This document shows positions 8,538 through 18,098 of a DNA stretch of 64,000 nt, in pieces. The DNA comes from Paenibacillus sp. UNC451MF. Its GTDB lineage: Bacteria; Bacillota; Bacilli; Paenibacillales; NBRC-103111. The stretch covers positions 124,001 through 188,000 of the forward strand of contig NZ_JMLS01000003.1 in assembly GCF_000686845.1 (NCBI RefSeq), in the 5' to 3' direction. The notes under the pieces were generated by a model. It worked only from the letters and a program-made list of their open reading frames with translations. It did no database searches and had not been told where the DNA came from. The position numbers and the translations under genes are program-made. The stretch's first letter is position 1. Each line of letters opens with the position of its first letter.

Positions 8538-9498
8538 ATCCCGGACGCTACCGGCAGCGCATACTTCCACCAGTCGTTTGAAGCAAAAATGGGTTTCGCC
8601 GGTTCAAATGGTCTGGGAGTACCGTGCCTCTTATGTTTTTATCGCACCGTTCATGGTTTGTTTCATTATATTTATCATGATTCCGGTTCTCGCCGCCTTT
8701 GGGCTTAGCTTCACGTATTATAATTCTTTGGAGCCGCCAAGGTTTGTCGGGTGGGAGAATTTCCGGTACATGTTATCCCAGGATTTAATTCTCATTAAAT
8801 ATGCAATACCCAACACCTTTAAGTTCGCAAGTATCGTAGGGCCTGGCGGATATATCGCATCCTTCCTGCTTGCGTGGCTTATCTCTATATTGCCGGGAGT
8901 TTACCGCAAATGGTTTACTCTTGCATTGTATACCCCGTCCTTGGCTGGCGGGGTTGCAATGAGTATTATATGGCTGCCGCTCTTATCCGGGGACCGAATC
9001 GGTTATTTGAACAGCTTTCTTATTAAGCTGGGGCTTGTCAACCAACCGATCTTATGGGTGACGAGCAAAGAGCATTTGATGACATCCATGATTGTCGTTA
9101 CGTTATGGTCCAGTATGGGAATTGGTTTTCTGGCGATGCTGGCGGGCATATTGAACGTCAATTCAGAGCTGTATGAAGCGGGCAGGCTGGATGGAATTAA
9201 GAGCAAGCTGGAAGAAATATGGTACATTACTATACCATCAACGAAACCGCAAATGCTGTTTGGTGCGGTAATGGCAATCGTAGGAGCATTTAAAGCTGGA
9301 GGGATTGGTACCCAACTCGCCGGTATGAATCCGACACCTCAGTATTCAGGCCATTTGATTATTAGTCAGATTGACGATTACGGGTTTACCCGGTTCGAGC
9401 TGGGATATGCGAGCGCACTATCTGTGTTTCTGCTTATTCTTATTTACGTTGCCAACAAACTTTGTTGGAGATTGTTCGGCACGAAGGAGGACGAATAG
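8524..9498 (+). CDS. Sugar ABC transporter permease, MalF-like (CUT1)
   Basis: 324 residues with about six transmembrane helices, the first near residues 36-60 (FIAPFMVCFIIFIMIPVLAA). The permease EAA loop that contacts the ATPase is at about 218: EAGRLDGIKSKLEEIWYITI. It starts inside the 3' end of the binding-protein gene (14-nt overlap) and abuts the second permease with no gap, so the three are translated as one unit. The N-terminal 35 residues are polar and probably cytoplasmic. Substrate is unknown but, given the CBM-like modules of its binding protein, is likely an oligosaccharide. Confidence 0.92.
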   Translation: MLKSESRTLPAAHTSTSRLKQKWVSPVQMVWEYRASYVFIAPFMVCFIIFIMIPVLAAFGLSFTYYNSLEPPRFVGWENFRYMLSQDLILIKYAIPNTFKFASIVGPGGYIASFLLAWLISILPGVYRKWFTLALYTPSLAGGVAMSIIWLPLLSGDRIGYLNSFLIKLGLVNQPILWVTSKEHLMTSMIVVTLWSSMGIGFLAMLAGILNVNSELYEAGRLDGIKSKLEEIWYITIPSTKPQMLFGAVMAIVGAFKAGGIGTQLAGMNPTPQYSGHLIISQIDDYGFTRFELGYASALSVFLLILIYVANKLCWRLFGTKEDE

Positions 9499-10404
9499 AT
9501 GAAAGTCATGGGTGCAGAAACGCTCGGAAAGCTCATTCCGTGGCGGAAACAGTCAAGGCTGCATCGTTTGGGCCCCACGGAAAAATTTGCTGTGTTTCTG
9601 TTGGTTGTCCTCAGTATCTTTATGCTAATGCCACTAGTCTATATACTGAATCATGCGCTGAAGCCGTATCAGGAATTGTTCATTTATCCGCCTAACATTT
9701 TTGCTCGGCATCCTTCCTTTCAGAACTTTGTGGAACTGCTGGGGATTACGAAAGGCACCGCGATACCGATTACAAGGTACATTTTTAATAGTGTCATTGT
9801 AGCTGTATTGTGCGTTATCATTGTAACTGTAGTAAGCGCAATGTGTGCGTACCCAATTTCCAAGCATAAATTCCCAGGGCACAAGGTTGTTTTTGGCATG
9901 ATCTTGTTGACGTTGCTCTTTGCTCCTGAGACAGTGGCCATACCCAGATACCTGGTTGTCAGTAAGCTGGGTATCATGAATACCTACTTCGCCCATATTA
10001 TGCCGATGGTGGCCGTACCTACGGGGGTGTTTTTGATGAAGCAATTCATCGATCAGCTTCCTAACGAGCTTCTGGATTCGGCTAAGATAGATGGTGCAAG
10101 AGAGTATACGATATTCATGAAGATCGTCCTTCCGGTCATTATGCCGGCGGTTGCGACAATCGGAATCATTGCATTTAATGCGGCTTGGGGAAATACGGAG
10201 ACGTCGACGCTGTTCATGCAGCAGGAGGAGATGAAAACATTTCCGTTTTATATCTCGACGCTTACGAGCGGAATGGCCAACAATGTAGCGCGGCAAGGGG
10301 CTGCGGCAGCGGCGGCGCTGCTTATGTTTTTGCCGAATTTGATCATTTTTCTTCTGTTTCAAAGCAAGGTCATTGCGACAATGGCACATTCCGGGATTAA
10401 ATAG
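9499..10404 (+). CDS. Sugar ABC transporter permease, MalG-like (CUT1)
   Basis: 301 residues, about six transmembrane helices (for example about 30-52, 91-113, 124-146, 268-290). The EAA loop is at about 193-216: DSAKIDGAREYTIFMKIVLP. It begins directly after the stop codon of the MalF-like partner, with the ribosome binding site GGAGG inside that gene. It is the second half of the channel fed by the giant binding protein. Confidence 0.92.
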   Translation: MKVMGAETLGKLIPWRKQSRLHRLGPTEKFAVFLLVVLSIFMLMPLVYILNHALKPYQELFIYPPNIFARHPSFQNFVELLGITKGTAIPITRYIFNSVIVAVLCVIIVTVVSAMCAYPISKHKFPGHKVVFGMILLTLLFAPETVAIPRYLVVSKLGIMNTYFAHIMPMVAVPTGVFLMKQFIDQLPNELLDSAKIDGAREYTIFMKIVLPVIMPAVATIGIIAFNAAWGNTETSTLFMQQEEMKTFPFYISTLTSGMANNVARQGAAAAAALLMFLPNLIIFLLFQSKVIATMAHSGIK

Positions 10405-10440
10405 TGAGGATACATTTGGGAAGGAGCGGATCACTCAGTC

Positions 10441-11865
10441 ATGGTTAAACAGCAGCAAAAGGTGGAGCGTTGGGGACGGTTTGAGCTTGTATTAAATGGA
10501 CCGTCTGCTGGGAATCCCTATCAAGAGGTACAATTAAGCGCCAGATTTCAATATAAAAATAAGGTCATAGAGCCGGATGGATTTTATGATGGTGATGGAA
10601 GGTATCGGATTCGCTTCATGCCAGATCAAACGGGAGTATGGCGATATACAACCCGAAGTAATCGAAGTGAGCTCGACGGTTTAACCGGCGAGTTCGATTG
10701 CGTGGAGCCATCCGTTGGAAACCACGGGCCAGTGCGGGTCAAAAATAAGTACTATTTTGCTTACGAAGATGGAACACGGTATTTGCCTTTTGGCACTACC
10801 TGCTATCATTGGACACATTTGGGTAATGAAGCGCTAGAGGAATCTACGCTGCAAACGTTGGCTCATTCCCCGTTCAATAAATTAAGAATGTGTCTACTGC
10901 CGACACGGGATATGAGGCCTCCGGCTATTGCCTTTGCCGGGACTTGCCCTGAGGATACGGACAAAACGAGATTTAACCCTGCTTTTTTCACTCATTTGGA
11001 GCGAAGAATCGAGGACCTGCAGCGACTTGGCGTCGAAGCGGATTTGATTTTGTTTCATCCTTACGATAAGGACTTTTGGGGCTTTGATAATATGGACGCG
11101 GATACAGATCGCTTTTATCTGCGTTATGTTATTGCCCGGCTTGCCGCCTACAGAAATGTATGGTGGTCTTTGTCTAACGAGTACGATTTCAATAAATTTA
11201 AAACGATTGCCGACTGGGACCTCCTTATCCAGTATGTGCAGCGATACGATCCGTACCAGCATCTTCGTTCCATTCATAACGGCACTAAAATGTACAAATC
11301 ATCAACGCTGTACGATTATACGAAACCATGGATCACGCATCAAAGCATTCAGCATTGGGATGCAGAGCTGACTACAGCTTGGCGTGAAGCGGCGCCCAAG
11401 CCCATAGTCATTGATGAAATATCGTATGAAGGGAACAGCTCTCGACGCTGGGGTAACATTTCTGGAGAGGAAATGACTCACCGATTTTGGGAGGGCTTCT
11501 CACGGGGAGGCTTTGTCGCGCATGGTGAATCATTTATCGATCGGGAGACACGTGCCTGGATATCATTCGGCGGCAAGCTGTACGGTGAGAGTACAGAACG
11601 AATCGCATTTTTGCGTCGAGTAATAGAGGATGGGCCCGAGGATTGGATAAAGTCCGCTGAGAACGGTACTTATAAACTGTTATACTTCGGTCGGCATCAG
11701 CATGCCTATAAGTTTGTAGAGCTTGGTGAAGACTCGGATTACCGCATGGAGATCATTGATACATGGAATATGACGATTACGCCGGTAGAAGGTAGTTATC
11801 GCGGGCGAACCAAGGTGAAGCTTCCTGGCAAGCCTTATACCGCTCTTCGCATAATCAAAGCATGA
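10441..11865 (+). CDS. DUF5060 / apiosidase-like TIM-barrel glycosidase (copy 1)
   Basis: 474 residues, no signal peptide. The N-terminal ~90 residues are a beta-sandwich of DUF5060 type (WGRFELVLNGPSAGNPY, GFYDGDGRYRIRFMPDQTG). A TIM barrel follows, with an NE motif (WWSLSNEYD, Glu at about 247) and a second candidate catalytic Glu at about 326 (VIDEISYEGN), the pattern of a retaining clan-A glycosidase. A small C-terminal beta domain (DTWNMTITPVEGSYRG) resembles DUF5605. This architecture is shared with apiosidase-like (DUF4038/GH140-related) proteins; the real specificity is not established. A close paralog follows 36 bp downstream. Confidence 0.75.
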   Translation: MVKQQQKVERWGRFELVLNGPSAGNPYQEVQLSARFQYKNKVIEPDGFYDGDGRYRIRFMPDQTGVWRYTTRSNRSELDGLTGEFDCVEPSVGNHGPVRVKNKYYFAYEDGTRYLPFGTTCYHWTHLGNEALEESTLQTLAHSPFNKLRMCLLPTRDMRPPAIAFAGTCPEDTDKTRFNPAFFTHLERRIEDLQRLGVEADLILFHPYDKDFWGFDNMDADTDRFYLRYVIARLAAYRNVWWSLSNEYDFNKFKTIADWDLLIQYVQRYDPYQHLRSIHNGTKMYKSSTLYDYTKPWITHQSIQHWDAELTTAWREAAPKPIVIDEISYEGNSSRRWGNISGEEMTHRFWEGFSRGGFVAHGESFIDRETRAWISFGGKLYGESTERIAFLRRVIEDGPEDWIKSAENGTYKLLYFGRHQHAYKFVELGEDSDYRMEIIDTWNMTITPVEGSYRGRTKVKLPGKPYTALRIIKA

Positions 11866-11901
11866 GAACAATTTGAAAAGAAGAGGAGGAGGACACTGAT
11901 C

Positions 11902-13335
11902 ATGGATAAGGTGGCACAATGGGGAATCTTCGAGCTGAAACTGGACGGTCCTTCTGAAGGCAATCCATTTACTGACATTGCTATAAGCGCCTGTTTCAAG
12001 AAAGGGGCGGATGAAGCGGTATCGGAAGGCTTTTACGACGGAGGAGGAAAGTATCGCATCCGCTTTATGCCACAGGAAGAGGGTGAATGGACCTATACGG
12101 TATCCAGCAATTGCCCGGACATGGATGGATTGACGGGGCGGTTTATTTGCAGCGGCTCGGAGTCAAGTAATCACGGACCGGTCCGGGTTAAAGATAATGT
12201 ACATTTTCAGTATGCGGATGGAACGCGATACATCCCAATGGGTACAACGTGCTATGTATGGCATTTACAGTCCGTGGAGCTGCAAGAAGAGACGCTGAGT
12301 ACGCTTAAGCGATCTCCTTTTAACAAAGTACGTATGTGTGTGTTCCCCAAAAGCTATGTGTTTAACAATGCTGAACCGCAAAGGTATCCTTTTGAAGGCT
12401 CCAAAGAAAAGGGGTTCGATTTTACCAGATTTTGTCCTGATTATTTTGCACATCTGGAGAATAGGATATCGGATTTGGCGGAGCTTGGAATCGAAGCGGA
12501 TCTTATCTTGTTTCATCCATATGATGAAGGACGATGGGGCTTCGACCGGATGAGCCCTGAACAGGACGAGCGTTATTTGCGCTATGTTATCGCACGACTT
12601 GGTGCATACCGCAACGTGTGGTGGTCCCTTGCCAATGAATATGATTTGATGAAGCACAAACAGCCGGAGGATTGGAACCGGTTATTCGGAATCATTCAAG
12701 AAAATGATTATGGCGGACATTTACGCTCCATTCATAATTGTGATACATGGTATGATTTTGGTGTTCCTTGGATTACTCATGCGAGCATTCAACATGCCGA
12801 TGTACGGGTTGCTTCGGACTGTACCAAACAGTACGGCAAGCCAGTCATTATCGATGAATGCGGCTATGAGGGGAACTTGGACTCCCGGTGGGGCAGTTTG
12901 ACTGCCGAAGAAATGGTGCTGCGGATTTGGGAAGGCAACTTCCGCGGAGGCTATGTGACTCATGGCGAAACCTATTTAGATGAAGAAGAACCAATTTGGT
13001 GGTCTCATGGCGGGCAACTTCGGGGAGAGAGTGTCGCGAGAATTGCGTTTTTGCGTAGAGTACTTGAAGAAGCACCTGCACATATGACATACAGCAGTGA
13101 CAGGATGGATGCCGCTACGTTGGAGGTGAGTGGGGAATATTATTTGCAGTACTTTGGACCCCATCGATTCTCTTACCGTGAGTTCGCACTGCCTGAAGGT
13201 GAATATGAGGTAGATATTATCGATACATGGAACATGACGATCACTACGCTGGAAGGAACGTTCCAAGGCAGGTTTAGAATCGATCTGCCCTCAAAGCTTT
13301 ACTATGCATTGAGGATACGAAGAACGGTTAACTAA
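11902..13335 (+). CDS. DUF5060 / apiosidase-like TIM-barrel glycosidase (copy 2)
   Basis: 477 residues, a tandem paralog of the preceding gene with the same three-part build. N-terminal beta-sandwich (WGIFELKLDGPSEGNPF), TIM barrel with WWSLANEYD (Glu about 246) and VIIDECGYEGN (Glu about 319), and C-terminal DTWNMTITTLEGTFQG. Framework motifs are nearly identical between the copies. The stretch about 150-170 (KSYVFNNAEPQRYPFEG here) differs from copy 1 and may line the substrate cleft, so the pair may split two related linkages. The ATG at 11902 is preceded by GAGGAGGAGG. Confidence 0.75.
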   Translation: MDKVAQWGIFELKLDGPSEGNPFTDIAISACFKKGADEAVSEGFYDGGGKYRIRFMPQEEGEWTYTVSSNCPDMDGLTGRFICSGSESSNHGPVRVKDNVHFQYADGTRYIPMGTTCYVWHLQSVELQEETLSTLKRSPFNKVRMCVFPKSYVFNNAEPQRYPFEGSKEKGFDFTRFCPDYFAHLENRISDLAELGIEADLILFHPYDEGRWGFDRMSPEQDERYLRYVIARLGAYRNVWWSLANEYDLMKHKQPEDWNRLFGIIQENDYGGHLRSIHNCDTWYDFGVPWITHASIQHADVRVASDCTKQYGKPVIIDECGYEGNLDSRWGSLTAEEMVLRIWEGNFRGGYVTHGETYLDEEEPIWWSHGGQLRGESVARIAFLRRVLEEAPAHMTYSSDRMDAATLEVSGEYYLQYFGPHRFSYREFALPEGEYEVDIIDTWNMTITTLEGTFQGRFRIDLPSKLYYALRIRRTVN

Positions 13336-13389
13336 GGGTGAAAGAGCTTGATTGTGCTATATAAGCTTCAAATAAAAAGGAGAGATTAC

Positions 13390-15750
13390 ATGGTACCCAT
13401 GAGCAAAACGAATTTGAACGCAAAATTATGGTACGAGAAGCCGGCAAGAGCATGGACTGATGCGCTGCCTATCGGCAATGGCAGGCTCGGTGCGATGATA
13501 TTCGGCAAAGTTAATCAGGAAAGGCTCCAGTTAAACGAAGATTCTGTCTGGTATGGCGGACCGGTTAACGGCAACAATCCGGATGGACGAAAATACTTGG
13601 CGGAGGTTCGTCGTCTTTTAATGCAGGGTAAGCATGTTGAAGCAGAAGAATTAGCACAAATGGGGATGATGTCCATCCCTAAATCTCTGCATCCTTATCA
13701 ACCTTTGGGAGAGCTTCAGTTGTATCATGACGGTGAAAAGAAGATGATCTCCAACTACTATAGAGATCTGGATATCGAAGAAGGAATTGCCCATGTATGC
13801 TATAGTTTGAACGATGTCCGACATGTAAGGGAATTGTTCAGCAGCGCAATCGATCAAGTCATCGTGATTCGGGTATCTTGCGATCGTCCAGCCACATTGA
13901 ATTTGCGGATGAATTTGAGCCGTAGACCTTTCGATGAGGGATCACATCGATTTGGCAAGGATACGTTGGTTATGCGGGGAGAATGCGGACGGGATGGCGT
14001 AACGCTGTGCACTGCGGTAAAAGCTGTTGCCGAAGGCGGGACGGTCAGCATCATAGGTGACTTCCTTTCTGTAAGTAAGGCCAATGCCGTAACCATTTAC
14101 TTAGCTGCCGCTACGACATTCCGCTGCGAAGATCCGCTTGGGGAATGCATTCAGCAGCTGGAGAAAGCAGCCGGCAAAGGCTATGAACGGGTGAAGCAGG
14201 ATCATCTGGCGGACCATATTGCCAAAATGAAGAGGGTTAGTCTCGAATTGGGCTGTCCGGGAGATTTTCATGAAACCGCTTCCCTTCCCACGGATGCTCG
14301 GCTCCAGCGATTTAAAGAAGGCGGGAATGATCCGGCACTCATCTCCTTGTATTTTCAGTTTGGCCGATACTTGCTTATGGCAAGCTCCCGTCCTGGCTCG
14401 AACCCTGCGAATTTGCAGGGCATATGGAATGAGAGCTTCACGCCACCTTGGGAAAGTAAATACACAATCAATATTAACACTGAAATGAATTATTGGCCTG
14501 CTGAAATATGTAATTTGGCCGAATGCCACGAGCCACTGTTCGATCTGATTGACCGTATGCGCCCTAACGGCCGTATTACCGCACAGAAGGTATACGGATG
14601 CAAAGGCATCGTAGCGCACCATAATACCGACATGTGGGGAGCAACCCAAATCGAGGGCAACTTTATGCCGGGATCGATTTGGCCGATGGGTGCTGCTTGG
14701 CTGTCGTTGCATTTATGGGAGCATTTCCGATTTGGAATGAATGAAACATTTCTGCGTGAACGCGCTTATCCAGTGATGAGGGAAGCGGCTGAATTTTTCC
14801 TTGACTACATGTTTGAGGACAAACAGGGACGCCTCGTTACAGGTCCTTCCACTTCGCCTGAAAATAAATATATCGGCTCCGATGGCAGTGTCGGCTGCTT
14901 AAGTATAGGTCCATCCATGGATACCCAAATTGTGTACACGTTGTTCCAAGCATGCATAGAGGCTTCACGAACTCTCCATATGGATGAAACGATACGCTCA
15001 CAATGGGAAACGGCTCTGAGCAAGCTACCTAAGCCGCAAATTGGCAAATATGGGCAGTTACAGGAGTGGGTGGAAGACTGGGAAGAGGTTCATCCTGGAC
15101 ACCGCCATATCTCGCATTTATTTGCACTGCATCCAGGAGAAATTATTCATGTTCGCCATACTCCGGAATGGGCGCAGGCAGCAAGACGGACGCTGGAGCG
15201 CAGGCTGGAGAACGGCGGGGGCCATACGGGATGGAGCCGAGCATGGATACTTAATTTTTATGCCAGATTGGAGGATGCGGAGCAGTGCTACGAGCATCTT
15301 CGTATGCTGCTTTCGCAATCGACATTGCCGAACTTGTTTGATAACCATCCGCCATTTCAAATTGATGGTAACTTTGGCGGAACTGCAGGAATCGCCGAAA
15401 TGCTGCTTCAATCGCATCGCGGGGAAATTGTATTGCTGCCGGCTTTGCCAGAAGCCTGGAAGAACGGTAAAGTATCCGGATTTCGTGCCCGGGGCGGATT
15501 TGAAGTCGGTATGGAATGGGAAGATGGCGAATTGACCTATTGTATCATTAAAGCAACAAAAAATAACGTATGTCGAATAGTTAGCAAGATCCCGAATGCT
15601 CCTTTCATGGTGGAGTCGAACGGGAAGACTGTCGCTACCCGTATCTCTGAGTATGTGACCGAATTCGATGTAACGGAAGGTACAACGTATGTGGTTAAAG
15701 CTCAAAAGCAGGCGGAGTTAACTGAGGCTAAGCAAGTTTCATCTAATTAA
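13390..15750 (+). CDS. GH95 family alpha-L-fucosidase / alpha-L-galactosidase
   Basis: 786 residues, no signal peptide. N-terminal beta-sandwich begins with the family hallmark [27 protein letters not shown]. The (alpha/alpha)6 barrel carries the GH95 active-site landmarks: NINTEMNYW at about 361-369, TSPEN with Glu about 491 (general acid position), and FQIDGNFGG with Asp about 659. GH95 enzymes cleave alpha-1,2-L-fucosyl or alpha-L-galactosyl residues with inversion. The ATG at 13390 has AAGGAGA 6-7 nt upstream; the in-frame TTG at 13348 has none. It is the last gene of the first importer cluster. Whether fucose or L-galactose is removed cannot be read from the sequence. Confidence 0.9.
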   Translation: MVPMSKTNLNAKLWYEKPARAWTDALPIGNGRLGAMIFGKVNQERLQLNEDSVWYGGPVNGNNPDGRKYLAEVRRLLMQGKHVEAEELAQMGMMSIPKSLHPYQPLGELQLYHDGEKKMISNYYRDLDIEEGIAHVCYSLNDVRHVRELFSSAIDQVIVIRVSCDRPATLNLRMNLSRRPFDEGSHRFGKDTLVMRGECGRDGVTLCTAVKAVAEGGTVSIIGDFLSVSKANAVTIYLAAATTFRCEDPLGECIQQLEKAAGKGYERVKQDHLADHIAKMKRVSLELGCPGDFHETASLPTDARLQRFKEGGNDPALISLYFQFGRYLLMASSRPGSNPANLQGIWNESFTPPWESKYTININTEMNYWPAEICNLAECHEPLFDLIDRMRPNGRITAQKVYGCKGIVAHHNTDMWGATQIEGNFMPGSIWPMGAAWLSLHLWEHFRFGMNETFLRERAYPVMREAAEFFLDYMFEDKQGRLVTGPSTSPENKYIGSDGSVGCLSIGPSMDTQIVYTLFQACIEASRTLHMDETIRSQWETALSKLPKPQIGKYGQLQEWVEDWEEVHPGHRHISHLFALHPGEIIHVRHTPEWAQAARRTLERRLENGGGHTGWSRAWILNFYARLEDAEQCYEHLRMLLSQSTLPNLFDNHPPFQIDGNFGGTAGIAEMLLQSHRGEIVLLPALPEAWKNGKVSGFRARGGFEVGMEWEDGELTYCIIKATKNNVCRIVSKIPNAPFMVESNGKTVATRISEYVTEFDVTEGTTYVVKAQKQAELTEAKQVSSN

Positions 15751-15773
15751 CTTGCCCTTTATAATCTATAAGC

Positions 15774-16051
15774 TGCAGCAAACAGGCCATCTTTATAGAT
15801 GGTCTCTTGTTGATGAGAAACCAGTTATTCAGAAAAACTTTAAGTCGGTAGGTGGGGTATCCCCTGCAGGAACGTTAGTGCCCGCCTTTGTTATCAGGAA
15901 ATAACCGCTGTAAAGCGATTAAATTAAAAATTTCCTGATAACAACAGCGGCCGGAAGGGGATACCCCACCGGAGCACTCCAACCCCTTTCTGAATTTTGT
16001 GGTTTTCCCCGTCTACCTGAGGCCATCATTATTGATGGCCTGTTTGCTGCA
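15774..16051. repeat. 278-bp imperfect fold-back palindrome (MITE-like)
   Basis: This ORF-free stretch folds back on itself along its whole length. Perfect arm segments are 15774-15791 with 16034-16051 (18 bp), 15851-15864 with 15957-15970 (14 bp, GGTGGGGTATCCCC), and 15888-15902 with 15930-15944 (15 bp). Between them the arms remain similar with mismatches and small indels; for example GAAACC...TTCAGAAA at 15817-15834 matches the reverse complement of 15987-16006. The apex is AT-rich (15903-15929). No target-site duplication is visible. It is most simply a degenerate non-autonomous fold-back element, though a structured transcribed spacer is possible. Confidence 0.65.
15785..15811 (+). terminator. 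Possible terminator after the GH95 gene (left arm hairpin)
   Basis: GGCCATC-TTTATA-GATGGTC forms a 7-bp hairpin (one G-T pair) followed by TCTTGTT, 35 bp after the GH95 stop. A matching hairpin GGCCATCA...TGATGGCC followed by TGTTT lies at 16021-16045. Both belong to the fold-back element, so termination is a secondary interpretation. Confidence 0.3.
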
Positions 16052-16131
16052 ATCCGCCCCAAAAGTAGGCAGAAACAACCTATATATGTTTTTTTGAACT
16101 GGTGTAAAGTAAAACTCGAGAGGTGAAAACC

Positions 16132-17226
16132 ATGGAATTTATTAGACCAGAAGATTACTTGCCAAGAAAATCGCATATATCGGATTTGAAGAAATACGGA
16201 ATCGGATTGATCGGATGCGGAAGCATTGCCAACACGGCACATCTGCCTGCCTACCGCAAATATGGATTACATATTGCCGCTTGCTGCGATGTTAACGAGG
16301 AAGCAGCTCGTGCAACAGCGGAGAAATTCGACATCCCCCGTTGGACTACCAATATTAGTGAGCTCCTAGAAATGGATGAAGTAGCTGTCATTGATTTGGC
16401 GATACATCCTAAACCGAGACTGGACGTGTTGAAGCATATCAGCAAGGCTCCACGTCCTGTATTATGCCAGAAGCCATTGGCCCTTGATCTGGAGCATGCC
16501 CAGTTGCTTTGCATTGAAGCGAATAACCTCGGTATCCCGCTCGGAGTCAATCAGCAGGCTCGTTGGGCTCCCGCACATAAAGCGTTGAAAATGGTCATCG
16601 ATCAAGATCTCATTGGAGAAATATACAGCATTCATCATAATATGCGTTCCTTCCAAGACCAAGCCGGTTGGTGGTGGACGAATATGAAGAATTTCAATAT
16701 TGTCGACCACGGTGTTCATTATGTGGACTTGTGTCGTTATTTCAACCCCTATCCGCAAGAGTGGTCACGTGTACACTGTACAACAGCGCAGCTGAATCAG
16801 CAAAATGCAATTGATCCGCTTATTTACTCCGCTAATGTAGAGTTCGGAAGCAAAGGTGGAAGAAACCCGTTTATGGCCTCGCTCCATTTTAATAATATAG
16901 CCAAAGCGGGCCGTTCTCACAGTAATACATGGTGGGTGGATGGTACGGAGGGAAGTCTCTGGTGCACACAGGATACACTTTATATGGCGATAAACAAACA
17001 TAAAAACGTAGTTCACGAAATTAAGCTGAAAGGAACCTGGTTCCCGGATGCATTCGCCGGCTCCATGCTGGCTTTCTTAACAGCCCTGGAGCAAGGGGAG
17101 CGTCCGCCGGTTACAGCGGAAGATAACTTGCAAACTATTGCCATGACGACGGGAATGGTGATTTCCAGTCAGGAAGGCTGCGTAGTAGAAAGAACCGACT
17201 TGCTGAAGGGGAGCGATCACTTGTGA
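16132..17226 (+). CDS. Gfo/Idh/MocA-family sugar oxidoreductase
   Basis: 364 residues. A Rossmann NAD(P)-binding motif GLIGCGSIANTAHLPAY lies near residues 24-40, the EKP-type motif appears as CQKPLAL (Lys about 114), and the substrate-side motif DHGVHYVDL gives Asp about 192 and His about 196. These are the usual landmarks of NAD-dependent sugar or inositol dehydrogenases. The ATG at 16132 is chosen because GAGAGGTG lies 7 nt upstream; a GTG at 16123 is inside that site. It overlaps the isomerase gene by 4 nt, suggesting that the two act in sequence on one sugar: oxidation plus isomerisation or epimerisation. Confidence 0.9.
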   Translation: MEFIRPEDYLPRKSHISDLKKYGIGLIGCGSIANTAHLPAYRKYGLHIAACCDVNEEAARATAEKFDIPRWTTNISELLEMDEVAVIDLAIHPKPRLDVLKHISKAPRPVLCQKPLALDLEHAQLLCIEANNLGIPLGVNQQARWAPAHKALKMVIDQDLIGEIYSIHHNMRSFQDQAGWWWTNMKNFNIVDHGVHYVDLCRYFNPYPQEWSRVHCTTAQLNQQNAIDPLIYSANVEFGSKGGRNPFMASLHFNNIAKAGRSHSNTWWVDGTEGSLWCTQDTLYMAINKHKNVVHEIKLKGTWFPDAFAGSMLAFLTALEQGERPPVTAEDNLQTIAMTTGMVISSQEGCVVERTDLLKGSDHL

Positions 17227-18098
17227 ATAAACTCGGCTTCATGAGTTATATCTATATGGATTGGTCGGCAGAAGCGATGGCTGAAGATGCCCGCAATCAT
17301 GGCTTGGAATATGTGCAGTTAGATCCGAAGCAGAAACTGCAGGTGATGGACGATGAGCCATTCTCATTGGTTCGGGCAGAAAAAATTCGGAAGATTTTTG
17401 AAAATCATGGCATATCCGTAGTTGGTTTGTCTGGATACACCAACTTACTCAACCCAAATCTTCAAAAGAGAGAAAACAAAATTAATCAGCTCGAACAAAT
17501 GATAGACCTTTGTTCTGCTTACGGTACACGCTATATTGCAACAGAAACGGGAAGCCTCCACCCAACTAATGCATGGCGAGATTATGAAGGAAACCGGTCA
17601 GAGGAAGCCTGGGAGCAGCTTGTGTCCATCGTTGACCGATTGCGGAACCGGGCAGTGACGAGGGGGGCCGTACTCTTACTAGAAGGATTTACACTCAATG
17701 TGTTGGCAACAGCTGAGCAAGCTGCCTGCTTGATGGAGCGGCTTGGAACAGACGGGCTCGGGATGATAATGGATCCTTTTAATTATTTAACTCAAGAAGA
17801 TCTGAAACGGCAAAAAGATGCGATGTCCAATATTTTCGATAAGATGGCTGAATTTTCACCTATCACACATGCAAAGGATAGCTTATACGATGAGGAAGGG
17901 TTTACAACGCCTAGGGTAGGAGCAGGGCAATCCGATTGGAATGTATACGCGGAGCTGCTTGCTACCCGTATGCCGGAAGCTCCCTTAATACTGGAGCATG
18001 CTAAACCTGAAGAAGTCGCGGATTGTTTAAGATTGATTCATCAAGCATTCAGTAATGCCAGTGCTGTCGGAAAGTCGAGTAAGTCCCATGGCGCATAA
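17223..18098 (+). CDS. Sugar phosphate isomerase/epimerase (xylose-isomerase-like TIM barrel)
   Basis: 291 residues. The AP-endonuclease-2/xylose-isomerase-like TIM barrel is indicated by GISVVGLSGYTNLLNP near residue 60, ETGSLHP near 113, LLEGFTLNVL and MIMDPFNY in the middle, and the metal-ligand-like HAKDSLYD and ILEHAKPEE near the end. The GTG start forms a 4-nt GTGA overlap with the dehydrogenase stop, so translation is coupled. Family members isomerise or epimerise keto-sugars; the exact substrate is unknown. Confidence 0.85.
   Translation: MNKLGFMSYIYMDWSAEAMAEDARNHGLEYVQLDPKQKLQVMDDEPFSLVRAEKIRKIFENHGISVVGLSGYTNLLNPNLQKRENKINQLEQMIDLCSAYGTRYIATETGSLHPTNAWRDYEGNRSEEAWEQLVSIVDRLRNRAVTRGAVLLLEGFTLNVLATAEQAACLMERLGTDGLGMIMDPFNYLTQEDLKRQKDAMSNIFDKMAEFSPITHAKDSLYDEEGFTTPRVGAGQSDWNVYAELLATRMPEAPLILEHAKPEEVADCLRLIHQAFSNASAVGKSSKSHGA

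Noticed and set aside
9634-10434. 266-codon open frame on the - strand
   Set aside because: It is the complement of a well-supported MalG-like permease; its His/Arg/Cys-rich composition is that expected from a reversed hydrophobic gene.
15919-16242. 107-codon open frame on the - strand
   Set aside because: It runs through the fold-back palindrome and the start of the dehydrogenase gene and has no coding features.
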